From positions 1 through 42,684 of the forward strand of contig JAYRNN010000085.1 of the NCBI GenBank assembly GCA_041912175.1: DNA of 42,684 bases, given 5' to 3'. The notes under the pieces were generated by a model. The model searched no databases. It worked only from the letters and a program-made list of their open reading frames with translations, and had not been told where the DNA came from. Positions within the stretch are counted from its first letter, which is position 1; every line of letters starts with the position of its first letter. The translations under genes were made by a program, and so were the position numbers. This document shows, piece by piece, positions 1 through 7,786 of this stretch. Origin of the DNA: CAZAGA01 sp041912175. Lineage in GTDB: Bacteria; Chloroflexota; Anaerolineae; Anaerolineales; UBA4823.

Positions 1-1
1 C

Positions 2-316
2 TTCGAAACGCATGGCGTCTATTGGCGCGGGGAGTACCATTTCGGAAATATCCCGTTGGTTAACTATCTACCGCGCAGCATGCGCAATCGATTGGCGCCG
101 CACGTGCGTATTTACACAGCAAAAGACCTTCATCACTTATTCAGTCGCCTGCCGGTTCAGGTGGTCGTGAATACGGTTATTTATGGGGCATATGACAATA
201 TCATCGCCCGCCGGCCCGCGCTCGGCAACGCGCTGCGCGCCTCGCTGCAAGCCATGGAAAACTCTCCCCTGCGCGGCTTAGGGCTTTCACACTTCTGGGT
301 AGTCGAAAAACTTTAA
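2..316 (+). CDS. C-terminal part of a class I SAM-dependent methyltransferase (5' truncated by window)
   Basis: The reading frame is open from the first bases of the window and ends with TAA at 314-316, so only about 104 C-terminal residues are visible. The pattern GVYWRGEYHFGNIP, then NYLP..R..LAPHVR and a late YT..DL..LF segment, resembles the C-terminal substrate-side part of type-11 methyltransferases. The SAM-binding motif would lie upstream of the window and is not seen. The neighbour 313-1215 is a second methyltransferase in the opposite direction, and the two stop codons share the bases TTAA. The substrate is unknown. The family call is moderate because the diagnostic half is missing. 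Confidence 0.55.
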   Translation, partial: FETHGVYWRGEYHFGNIPLVNYLPRSMRNRLAPHVRIYTAKDLHHLFSRLPVQVVVNTVIYGAYDNIIARRPALGNALRASLQAMENSPLRGLGLSHFWVVEKL

Positions 317-1215
317 ACCGTTATTGGTTCTGGGTTTCGAAAGTCATAGATGCCATCTTGAATGGCATAGCCCCGCCCACACGCCTGGCATAATACCCGG
401 TCGGCCTGTTCGAGTAATGGGAAATTCTTACAATCCGGACAGCGGAAGAAATTTCCTTCCGCTGCCGGGTGGGTATCAGACTCGGAAGTTGCACGGACAA
501 AAACGCTTGGAGTAAGCTGCCACCAATTGCCGCTTAACTGTGCGAATGCGTCCATTTTTACCAGCCAATCCAGGGGAAAATGGCGCTTCAGAAAATCGAT
601 GCGGTAATGGGAAACGGTTAACTGCCGTTCGACCCTAAAACCGGCCTGGCGCAGCCAATCACGCACCGCCTGCGGATGAAAATCGAAATTCAAGGCAGCA
701 AATTCCACTGGCTCCGGGCTGAAGGGGTTCCAATCCTGGCGGCGAGCCAGGTAGCGTAGGATCGCTTTCAGGTTTTGTTTACTGGCATATTCCAGGATAA
801 AGATCGCTTTTCCTTGCACCACCTGCTGCACCTGTTGAATTGCAGCCGGCGCATCAACCATATGATGCAAGGTACGGATCATCGTCGCCGTGTCAAACAG
901 GCCTGGCGCAAACGGCAGTCGATAGGCGTCTGCAGCGACGTAGACGTAGCGGTCGCTCTGACCTAAACGCGCCTGCGCCTGCTGCAACTGGGTGCGCGAA
1001 TAATCAAGCAAAACCACCTTCTCGAAGCCTTGATAGCGTGGGGTATTCCTTCCTGCGCCAGCGCCAATCTCAAGCAGCAACTTGCCATTCACAGGCAATA
1101 GCCGCTGCAAGGCAATCGCCTCGACTTGATCTTCGTAGGCCCGCCCACCTTCATCCCAGAACGAGGTCTGGTAATCAGAACCCTCGTAATTACAGATCGG
1201 AGGTCTTTGTTCCAT
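313..1215 (-). CDS. SAM-dependent methyltransferase with C-terminal Trm112-like zinc ribbon
   Basis: Class I methyltransferase of 300 residues. The glycine-rich SAM motif LLEIGAGAGRNTPRY is near residue 50. It is followed by an acidic strand end (VVLLDYS), ADAYRLPF, and the type-11 segment IRTLHHMVDAPAA. The last 45 residues hold two CxxC pairs (CPDC and CQAC), a Trm112-like zinc ribbon fused to the enzyme. The start was placed at the ATG at 1215; a TTG at 1230 would add five residues. It overlaps the 3' end of the UDP-glucose dehydrogenase gene by 26 bp on the same strand, so the two are probably co-transcribed. The substrate cannot be read from sequence; the setting suggests a sugar, lipid or surface-polymer intermediate. 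Confidence 0.75.
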   Translation of the reverse strand: MEQRPPICNYEGSDYQTSFWDEGGRAYEDQVEAIALQRLLPVNGKLLLEIGAGAGRNTPRYQGFEKVVLLDYSRTQLQQAQARLGQSDRYVYVAADAYRLPFAPGLFDTATMIRTLHHMVDAPAAIQQVQQVVQGKAIFILEYASKQNLKAILRYLARRQDWNPFSPEPVEFAALNFDFHPQAVRDWLRQAGFRVERQLTVSHYRIDFLKRHFPLDWLVKMDAFAQLSGNWWQLTPSVFVRATSESDTHPAAEGNFFRCPDCKNFPLLEQADRVLCQACGRGYAIQDGIYDFRNPEPITV

Positions 1216-2512
1216 TATAGCCGCGCCCAAAACCGCGGTAGCGGAAGCCCAGGCGGGTCATGGTATTCGGGTCATAGATATTGCGGCCATCTACAATCAC
1301 GGGTTGGCGAAGCAGAGTGTGAACCCGGTCGAGATCCAAATTTTTAAACTCATTCCATTCTGTGGTAATGACAAGAGCGTCGCAACCATCGGCCAGAGTG
1401 TATGGATCTGGCTGCATCATAACCCCAGGCATCATTGCACTGGCAATCTCCATCGCCACAGGATCATACGCGCGCACGTGCGCCCCGAGCGATATCAAAC
1501 CTTCTGCAATATCGATGGAGGGTGCATCGCGCATATCGTCTGTGTTGGGTTTGAAAGACAGCCCTAATAATCCGATCGTCTTGCCACGCAAATCACCCAG
1601 GATGTCCCGTAACCGAGAGACGACCATCGGCCGGCGATCGCTGTTAATATCCATTACTGCGTGCAGCAATTGCGGATGGCGACCTTTCTCAGCCGCCATA
1701 TAGGCCAGCGCTTTTACGTCTTTCGGGAAACAAGAACCTCCGTAGCCCAGGCCGGCATCCAAAAACTGGGGACCGATGCGCTTATCATAGCCCATCCCAA
1801 CCGCGACTTCTTTAACATCAGCTCCCAACTCCTCGCAGATATTTGCAATTTCATTTATAAATGAAATTTTCGTGGCCAGGAAAGCATTCGAAGCGTATTT
1901 AATCATTTCTGCAGTACGCAGGTCGGTAAGTACAATCGGCGCCCGTAAAGGCAGGTGGAGCTGCGCCACCCGCTCCGCGGCCTCTTTATCCATAGAACCG
2001 AGAACGGTACGGTGCGGCTGTGAAAAATCGCTGATGGCCGAGCCTTCCCGGAGAAACTCCGGGCAGGAAACCACGGAAAATTGGATTGGGTTGGGCTGTG
2101 AACCGCGCACAATGTCTGCCACCCAGTCGCCAGTGCCAACCGGTACGGTAGATTTATTGATAATGATTAACGGAGCGGTCATCGTCTTGGCGATCGTTTC
2201 GGCGGCAGCCGCCACGTAACGCAAGTCTGCCTCGCCATCTACGCCGGACGGGGTGCCCACTGCGATAAACACGAATTCCGTGCCGTTTAAACCCTCCGTA
2301 TAAGAGGTCGTGAAAGTTAGACGCCCGGCGCGTACGTTGCGCTCGACCAGCTCGCTCAGTCCCGGCTCGTAGATTGGCATCTCACCACGTTCCAAGCCTT
2401 CGATTTTTTCTTGAGAAATATCCAGAGCGATCACTCGATTGCCCAGATCTGAAAAACAAGCGGCGGTGACCAGTCCCACATATCCTACGCCGACCACACA
2501 AATTTGCTTCAT
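1190..2512 (-). CDS. ugd: UDP-glucose 6-dehydrogenase
   Basis: Oxidises UDP-glucose to UDP-glucuronate with two NAD+, supplying precursors for surface polysaccharides. The 440 residues match the usual family length. The N-terminus has the NAD-binding GVGYVGLVTAACF. EFLREGSA near residue 152 and the catalytic GYGGSCFPKD with Cys261 are intact. The C-terminal UDP-binding domain (FKPNTDDMRDAPS) is present. A strong ribosome site (AGGAGGC, plus-strand 2521-2527) precedes the ATG. A methyltransferase gene overlaps its 3' end. Identification is secure; paralogues acting on related UDP-sugars exist in the family. Confidence 0.95.
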   Translation of the reverse strand: MKQICVVGVGYVGLVTAACFSDLGNRVIALDISQEKIEGLERGEMPIYEPGLSELVERNVRAGRLTFTTSYTEGLNGTEFVFIAVGTPSGVDGEADLRYVAAAAETIAKTMTAPLIIINKSTVPVGTGDWVADIVRGSQPNPIQFSVVSCPEFLREGSAISDFSQPHRTVLGSMDKEAAERVAQLHLPLRAPIVLTDLRTAEMIKYASNAFLATKISFINEIANICEELGADVKEVAVGMGYDKRIGPQFLDAGLGYGGSCFPKDVKALAYMAAEKGRHPQLLHAVMDINSDRRPMVVSRLRDILGDLRGKTIGLLGLSFKPNTDDMRDAPSIDIAEGLISLGAHVRAYDPVAMEIASAMMPGVMMQPDPYTLADGCDALVITTEWNEFKNLDLDRVHTLLRQPVIVDGRNIYDPNTMTRLGFRYRGFGRGYNGTKTSDL

Positions 2513-2644
2513 CCTAAATAGCCTCCTGCAATATAGTTGCTTTTACAAGGCTGAATCTTACCATAAATATATTTTGTGATTTCGTAAAATTTACCTGAAG
2601 GGGAACAAAATATGCAAATATTCACGTAAATCTTATCTTAATAG

Positions 2645-2677
2645 TATAATTTATGACGATATCCGTGAATGTCATAA
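2645..2677 (+). promoter_or_regulatory. Promoter of the Rrf2 gene with adjacent inverted repeat (candidate operator)
   Basis: A perfect TATAAT lies at 2645-2650, with a weak -35 (TTCACG, 2621-2626) 18 bp upstream. Immediately downstream is a perfect inverted repeat TTATGAC-N13-GTCATAA (2651-2657 and 2671-2677) that would cover the transcription start. The geometry fits an autoregulatory operator for the Rrf2 protein encoded at 2806. This is inference: the repeat does not match IscR or NsrR consensus sites I know. Confidence 0.5.
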
Positions 2678-2805
2678 AAAATATCAAAAATAGCGACAAC
2701 AGTCATATACAGCGTGTGATATCTGTCACTAGTAAATTGGCTAAAAACAGTCTAAAATAGTGGTAATAATTCTTATCTGTTTTATCTAGTAAGGGAGCAT
2801 AAGCC

Positions 2806-3222
2806 ATGCAAATAACCCGACAAGCCGATTATGCAGTACGCGCAGTCCTCTATCTGTCTCAGTTAGGAGAAGATCAGCGCGCAGCCACCAGCCAGATCGC
2901 TCAGGAACAGCAGATTCCGCCTTCTTTCCTGGCAAAAATCGTTTCGCAGCTTTCCGTAGCTGGGCTCCTGCAGACCTCACGCGGCGCGCGAGGCGGTGTT
3001 TCTCTGGCCCGCGCCCCCGAGCAAATCTCTTTGCTCGAAGTAATTGAAGCCATCGATGGCCCGATCCTGCTTAACGAATGCGTTGGCAATGGCGCCTGCA
3101 ACTTTGGCGATGATTGCCCAATGAAACCAATTTGGTGTGATGCTCAATCTGAGTTGGTAGAACGACTGCGCGGTACAACTTTTGACCAATTCGTTAAAGA
3201 ATCGGTAATTTCGAACAGCTAA
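2806..3222 (+). CDS. Rrf2-family transcriptional regulator, IscR-like [Fe-S] type
   Basis: A 138-residue Rrf2 winged-helix regulator. The N-terminus MQITRQADYAVRAVLYL and the wing (SRGARGGVSLAR) are typical. Cys92, Cys98 and Cys104 form C-x5-C-x5-C, the same numbering and spacing as the cluster ligands of IscR and close to NsrR. A fourth cysteine is at 111. It is therefore likely to sense iron-sulfur status, redox state or nitric oxide. A ribosome site (GGGAG, 2793-2797) sits 8 bases before the ATG. No isc or suf gene is nearby; the next gene downstream is urocanase with its own probable promoter. IscR, NsrR and other Rrf2 members cannot be separated from this alone. Confidence 0.88.
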   Translation: MQITRQADYAVRAVLYLSQLGEDQRAATSQIAQEQQIPPSFLAKIVSQLSVAGLLQTSRGARGGVSLARAPEQISLLEVIEAIDGPILLNECVGNGACNFGDDCPMKPIWCDAQSELVERLRGTTFDQFVKESVISNS

Positions 3223-3316
3223 CGATCTTTGATCCTCCGCTGAGCATTCTCGCTCAGGCGCACCTTCCTGGACGGTATCCCCCATATTGTCCACGTTAAG
3301 TTATGTCCGTTAATAA

Positions 3317-3340
3317 GCCTTGGCGCTAAACCAAGGCGTT
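3317..3340 (+). terminator. Weak hairpin after the Rrf2 gene
   Basis: GCCTTGG (3317-3323) pairs with CCAAGGC (3331-3337) across a 7-base loop and is followed by only a short T stretch. It is a possible weak terminator between the regulator and hutU. Confidence 0.35.
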
Positions 3341-3369
3341 TGCGCGTATCGGATTCACAAGAAGATGGG

Positions 3370-3397
3370 TTGGGGGAGATGCGTGTTATGGTATGAT
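3370..3397 (+). promoter_or_regulatory. Candidate hutU promoter
   Basis: TTGGGG (3370-3375) and TATGAT (3392-3397) are separated by 16 bp. The hutU start codon follows 37 bp downstream. Both boxes are imperfect. Confidence 0.4.
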
Positions 3398-3434
3398 ACG
3401 AATTAGTTTACCCTAACACCCTTTGGAGGTTAAT

Positions 3435-5087
3435 ATGCCAGGCCCTCGCACATTACACGCCCCTATCGGCCCACAACTCACCTGCAAATCATGGCTCACC
3501 GAGGCCGTTTATCGTATGATTCAGAACAATTTAGACCCGGCAGTCGCCGAGCGCCCGCAAGATTTGGTTGTGTATGGCGGGCGCGGCCAGGCAGCCCGGA
3601 GTTGGGAAGCATTCGATGCGATCCTCGAGACCCTCAAGCAGCTCGAAGATGACGAGACGTTGCTGGTGCAATCTGGAAAACCGGTGGTCGTGTTCAAAAC
3701 GCACGCTGATGCGCCGCGCGTTTTGATCGCGAATTCAAACCTGGTGCCGCATTGGGCCACGCAACAACATTTCGATGAGTTAGCCGCCAAAGGCTTGATT
3801 ATGTACGGCCAGATGACCGCCGGCTCCTGGATCTATATCGGCACACAAGGTATTTTGCAAGGCACCTACGAGACGCTCGGCTCATTGGCGCAACAGCGCG
3901 GCTGGCCTTCCCTAAAGGGTAAATTTGTCTTGACTGCCGGCCTGGGAGGCATGGGCGGCGCCCAACCGCTGGCTATCACCATGAACGAGGGCGTCGGACT
4001 GGTGGTGGAAGTGGATCCAGCGCGCGCCCACCGCCGCCATGAAATTGGGTATATCGATATCGTGGTGGATGAGCTGGAAGAGGCAATGACCCTGGTTGAA
4101 GAAGCAGTTGATCGAGGCGAGCCTAAGTCAATCGGTTTGATTGGTAATGCCGCCGAAATCTATCCCGAGCTGGTCTTGCGCGGGATTATCCCGGACGTCG
4201 TCACCGACCAGACGCCTGCGCATGACGTCCAAATGTACATACCGGCCGGGTTAAGCATCGCGCAGGCCGATGAGCTGCGCCGCGCTGATCCACAGAAATA
4301 TGAAAGCCGCTCGATGGCATCCATGGCGCGGCACGTCGAAGCCATGCTTGAGTTTCAACGCCGGGGAGCGGAGGTCTTCGATTATGGCAATAATCTCCGC
4401 CAACGTGCGTATGATTTTGGTGTAGAGGATGCTTTCAATTTCCCGGGCTTCGTACCTGCCTATATTCGGCCGCTTTTCTGCGAGGGCAAGGGACCTTTCC
4501 GTTGGGTGGCGCTTTCCGGCGATCCTGAGGATATTTACCGCACCGACGAAGCCATTCAAGAACTTTTTCCACATGACCAACATTTACAACGCTGGCTTCG
4601 CATGGCGCGCGAGCGAATACCTTTCCAGGGCCTGCCGGCGCGAATCTGCTGGCTGGGTTATGGCGAACGCGCCAAAGCCGGGCTGAAATTCAATCAAATG
4701 GTCGCCCAGGGGATTGTTAAGGCGCCAATCGTGATCGGGCGCGATCACCTGGACGCCGGTTCAGTCGCCTCTCCCAACCGTGAAACAGAGGGCATGCGCG
4801 ACGGCACGGACGCGGTGAGCGATTGGGCCATCTTGAATGCCCTGGTCAATGCGATCGGCGGCGCCACCTGGGTCTCTTTCCATCATGGCGGGGGGGTCGG
4901 CATCGGTTTCAGCCAACATGCCGGCCAGGTTATCGTCGCAGACGGCACACCCGAAGCCGCTCGCCGCCTGGAGCGCGTCCTGACCACCGATCCCGGCATG
5001 GGCGTTGTGCGCCATGCAGATGCGGGGTACGAAATCGCTATCGAGGCTGCCAAACGTCATGGCATTAAAATGCCCATGATCAAGTGA
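3435..5087 (+). CDS. hutU: Urocanate hydratase (urocanase)
   Basis: Converts urocanate to imidazolonepropionate, the second step of histidine degradation, using tightly bound NAD+ as an electrophile. The 550 residues match bacterial HutU. The signature FQGLPARICW with the catalytic Cys (residue 405) is present, as are the NAD-binding GLGGMGGAQPLA and the C-terminal FHHGGGVGIGFSQHAG. The ATG at 3435 was chosen because GGAGG (3425-3429) stands 5 bases before it; the in-frame TTG at 3423 overlaps that ribosome site. No hutH, hutI, hutG or hutF lies nearby, so either the pathway is scattered or the enzyme works alone. Its stop overlaps the next start (GTGA). Confidence 0.97.
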   Translation: MPGPRTLHAPIGPQLTCKSWLTEAVYRMIQNNLDPAVAERPQDLVVYGGRGQAARSWEAFDAILETLKQLEDDETLLVQSGKPVVVFKTHADAPRVLIANSNLVPHWATQQHFDELAAKGLIMYGQMTAGSWIYIGTQGILQGTYETLGSLAQQRGWPSLKGKFVLTAGLGGMGGAQPLAITMNEGVGLVVEVDPARAHRRHEIGYIDIVVDELEEAMTLVEEAVDRGEPKSIGLIGNAAEIYPELVLRGIIPDVVTDQTPAHDVQMYIPAGLSIAQADELRRADPQKYESRSMASMARHVEAMLEFQRRGAEVFDYGNNLRQRAYDFGVEDAFNFPGFVPAYIRPLFCEGKGPFRWVALSGDPEDIYRTDEAIQELFPHDQHLQRWLRMARERIPFQGLPARICWLGYGERAKAGLKFNQMVAQGIVKAPIVIGRDHLDAGSVASPNRETEGMRDGTDAVSDWAILNALVNAIGGATWVSFHHGGGVGIGFSQHAGQVIVADGTPEAARRLERVLTTDPGMGVVRHADAGYEIAIEAAKRHGIKMPMIK

Positions 5088-5731
5088 TTGATCGAATGAC
5101 CGCTCTGTTCAAATCCGCCTGGATTTGGCTCATCGTTAATCTGTTAGCCGTCGCCGCGTTCACCACGGTTGGTCCGTCTGAGAAAACCCTGGGCTTCAAT
5201 GTCAGGGTGGTCTATTTGCATGGCGCCTGGGTATGGACCTCTTTGGCTGGATTTACGGCAGCCGCTTTGGTGGGCCTGGCGGGGTTGATCACACGGCGCG
5301 AATCGCTCCAGCGCTGGTCGCGAGCTTTAGGCCGGACTGGCCTCCTATTCTGGATCACTTATTTGCCAATTTCGATGTGGGCCATGCAAACCAACTGGAA
5401 TGGTATGTTCCTGGCCGAACCTCGTTTTCGAATAGGCGTTATTTTCGCGATTGGAGGCCTGCTGCTTCAACTGGGGTCGACGATTGTTGACGACCGGGCC
5501 TGGGCTTCGGTTGCAAATATCCTTTTTGCGCTGGCTTTATTTTGGACGCTGGGTACCACCCAAAACGTTTTACATCCGGCTTCTCCCATTCTGAGCTCAG
5601 ATGCCTGGCGTATCCAACTCTACTTCTTTGGACTGGTCATGCTAACTTTGCTTTTAGCTGCCCAGATCGCCCGATTGTGGTTCGTGGCGGACCGCTCGAA
5701 GATCGGCGGGTTAGAAAGATCCAATGTATAA
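5084..5731 (+). CDS. CcmC/CcsA-like multi-pass membrane protein
   Basis: A 215-residue integral membrane protein with about six hydrophobic segments. The order resembles a short CcmC haem-handling protein: VRVVYLHGAWVW near residue 42, then a W-rich loop (NWNGMFLAEPR) at the place where CcmC has the WWD-type motif ending in DPR, then further helices. The tryptophans of the WWD motif are mostly missing, so haem binding is uncertain. The GTG at 5084 overlaps the hutU stop codon (GTGA), which indicates translational coupling; an ATG at 5096 is the alternative. No other cytochrome c maturation gene is in the window. Membrane location is firm, the family assignment moderate. Confidence 0.6.
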   Translation: MIDRMTALFKSAWIWLIVNLLAVAAFTTVGPSEKTLGFNVRVVYLHGAWVWTSLAGFTAAALVGLAGLITRRESLQRWSRALGRTGLLFWITYLPISMWAMQTNWNGMFLAEPRFRIGVIFAIGGLLLQLGSTIVDDRAWASVANILFALALFWTLGTTQNVLHPASPILSSDAWRIQLYFFGLVMLTLLLAAQIARLWFVADRSKIGGLERSNV

Positions 5732-5800
5732 AGTAATCTCTGCAATCGAATAACTCATAACGGACGCTACGATAACGAATCATAAATCCCCAATCTCCAG

Positions 5801-5806
5801 TATAAT
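5801..5806 (+). promoter_or_regulatory. -10 box of LysM gene, near-leaderless
   Basis: A perfect TATAAT ends 10 bases before the ATG at 5817. There is no Shine-Dalgarno, and I see no convincing -35. Confidence 0.6.
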
Positions 5807-5816
5807 CTGGCGTGCT

Positions 5817-6629
5817 ATGATGACAAAGAAACAAATCCTCCTGATTTCCGCTGCATGTTTGATCGGCGTACTCCTGGCTGGGCTGCCTGTATTAACACCG
5901 GGCAGCACGGTATTGGCCGCCCCACAGGCTCAGATACCCATCTCCACCCCGACCCCAGGCCCGGATGGAAAAATTATCTGGGTGGTGAAGTCAAATGACA
6001 CCCTGCTCAGCATTTCCCTCATCACCGGGACGCCTGTCGATACCCTGCGCCAGCTTAATAACCTGACAGGCGATACGATCATCGTCGGACAAAAGTTGAT
6101 TATCGGCCTGGCCGGACCGGCGTTGGTCACACCGACACTCGGACCGTCGCCTACTCCGACGCCTATCCTACCCACGCCATCTCCGAAGCCGGGCAGTGGG
6201 ACGCTGTGCATTATCCTCTTTAACGATACGAATGGCGATTCGTTGCGCCAGGAAGCAGAGCCCTCCATCCCAGGTGGAGCGATCAACGTAAATAACCGGG
6301 TGGGCTCGGTCTCGTTGACGGCCGACAGCGATTCGGGCGCAGAACCCAAATGCTTCGAGAATCTCCCAGAAGGGGAATATACGGTCAGCGTGGCTGTGCC
6401 CCAAGGTTACAACCCGACCACCAATAATACTTATACGGTTGCCTTGAGAGCCGGGGATAAAACCTTTATTGATTTTGGCGCTCAAGCAAACTCGCAGACA
6501 TTGGCTGAGGCGCCTGTGCTACCCAGTGAGGGTGAAAAATCGCCGCTGCTGGGTATTATCGGTGGATTATTCCTGATGGCCGGGGTGGGAGTGGCATTAT
6601 TCGCGGCCCGGCTGCTGCGAAGTAGATAG
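5817..6629 (+). CDS. LysM-domain cell-envelope protein with SdrD-B/prealbumin-like domain
   Basis: A 270-residue exported envelope protein. Residues 7-27 form a signal or anchor helix. One LysM domain (VVKSNDTLLSISLITG to GQKLIIG) spans about 54-97. A Pro/Thr-rich linker covers 102-126. A beta-sandwich of the SdrD-B type (CIILFNDTNGDSLRQEAEP, later CFENLPEGEYTVSV) runs from about 130 to 222. A C-terminal membrane helix (LLGIIGGLFLMAGVGVALFAARLL) is followed by RSR. LysM suggests binding to glycan with N-acetylglucosamine. A second ATG lies directly after the first. Monocistronic; the next gene points the other way. The exact role is unknown. Confidence 0.8.
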   Translation: MMTKKQILLISAACLIGVLLAGLPVLTPGSTVLAAPQAQIPISTPTPGPDGKIIWVVKSNDTLLSISLITGTPVDTLRQLNNLTGDTIIVGQKLIIGLAGPALVTPTLGPSPTPTPILPTPSPKPGSGTLCIILFNDTNGDSLRQEAEPSIPGGAINVNNRVGSVSLTADSDSGAEPKCFENLPEGEYTVSVAVPQGYNPTTNNTYTVALRAGDKTFIDFGAQANSQTLAEAPVLPSEGEKSPLLGIIGGLFLMAGVGVALFAARLLRSR

Positions 6630-6652
6630 AGCCGCCCAGCCGTACGACGTGG

Positions 6653-7786
6653 TTAACGTTCGAAGATTTGTCGATATACTGCGCTTAACCCATCCCGAAA
6701 TAGCGCTCCGGATGCTTTCCAGGCATCCGAGCGCTTTTTCGATTCCTCAGCAAGGGAGGCAGCTACATCTTCCTCCACAATTACCGTTACGAGAGCCGCC
6801 CCCAAAGCCCGACAGGTATCTCTAGGCGAGACGCCCGGCGGCGCCAGATACGCCGCCGATCTCACCAGAGCATCCGACAGGGGATTCTCCAAAGCAACAA
6901 TCGATTTTCCACAGACCATGGCCAGGCGAAGCGAGTTACCCCATGGCGCAATCGAGGCAGGGTGGAACAGCGCGCTGCTGCGTCGATAAACCTCGGCGAG
7001 CAACGCCAGGGGCAGCGCTGGGAGGGCTTGCACAGCAGGTTCAAACCGATAGGCGGGTTCCAGTTCGGCCAACCGGCGGCGCCCAGGTTCGTCCATTCCG
7101 AGCAAGAGCAGCGGAAAATCTACGCCTAATGCCGGAGTCGCCCAACTCCAGGCATCCAACAACCGTCGCAAATCGCTATCGGTGGTAGGACCGTGATAGA
7201 GGATATAGGTATCTGGCAATCTTTCAAGCTCAGGTGATTCTACCAGCGCCGCGCCTGCGAAGAATACATCGGGTACCGCGGGCGGCAGCATAAAAAGTGG
7301 GGCAGAAACATCCGGCTTGGGCAGGTCGGCCGGCCAGAGGATGCCGCTCGCCCGCCTCATCCCGCCTTGTTCCAATGCCGCCCGTAGCCGAGCAGCCAGG
7401 TTATCATAACGTACCGGCGGACGAGGCTCTGCATCTAAAAACAAGCCGCCCGGTTCAGATGCCGTCGGGCTCACCAGGCTCGGAGCTCGCCCAAAGATTG
7501 CCGGCCAACCTGAAGCGAGCTGAATCACGCGGGCGCCCGTATTTTTTGCTAATTTATCGATGGTGATCTGTTCCCAGCCCAGGCGAGCGCGCTGTGTTGG
7601 AGGTGTTTCTACCAGGCGAACCACGATTCGGCCCGGCAGAAGATCGACCGGTTTTGCCGGCAGCGCGACTACCGCCTGGAACTCCTCGGCCAGTGAATCT
7701 AATAATGTATAGAGGTGCAGCGCTGCCGGCCCATTCGGCTCATAGGCTAACGGCCATCCATCAAACAAAATCACGCCATTGCTCAC
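6653..7786 (-). CDS. Putative glycosyltransferase, divergent GT-B/GT4-like
   Basis: 377 residues when started at the GTG at 7786, which overlaps the upstream glycosyltransferase stop as GTGA; the frame is open further upstream, but that would run inside the neighbour. It resembles a worn GT-B (GT4-like) enzyme: an N-terminal half beginning VILFDGWPLAYEPNGPAALHL, a mid-segment YILYHGPTTDSDLRRLLDAW as in the second Rossmann domain, and a late segment ALFHPASIAPWGNSLRLAMVCGKSIVAL where GT4 enzymes bind the donor. The usual E-x7-E is not clear (APWGNSLRLAMVCGKSIVALE). Probably works with the coupled GT2 enzyme on a surface glycan. Activity is uncertain. Confidence 0.6.
   Translation of the reverse strand: MSNGVILFDGWPLAYEPNGPAALHLYTLLDSLAEEFQAVVALPAKPVDLLPGRIVVRLVETPPTQRARLGWEQITIDKLAKNTGARVIQLASGWPAIFGRAPSLVSPTASEPGGLFLDAEPRPPVRYDNLAARLRAALEQGGMRRASGILWPADLPKPDVSAPLFMLPPAVPDVFFAGAALVESPELERLPDTYILYHGPTTDSDLRRLLDAWSWATPALGVDFPLLLLGMDEPGRRRLAELEPAYRFEPAVQALPALPLALLAEVYRRSSALFHPASIAPWGNSLRLAMVCGKSIVALENPLSDALVRSAAYLAPPGVSPRDTCRALGAALVTVIVEEDVAASLAEESKKRSDAWKASGALFRDGLSAVYRQIFER

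Noticed and set aside
840..1220. 126-codon plus-strand frame
   Set aside because: It is antisense to the methyltransferase gene, and its translation is Arg/Ala/Ser-rich without family features.
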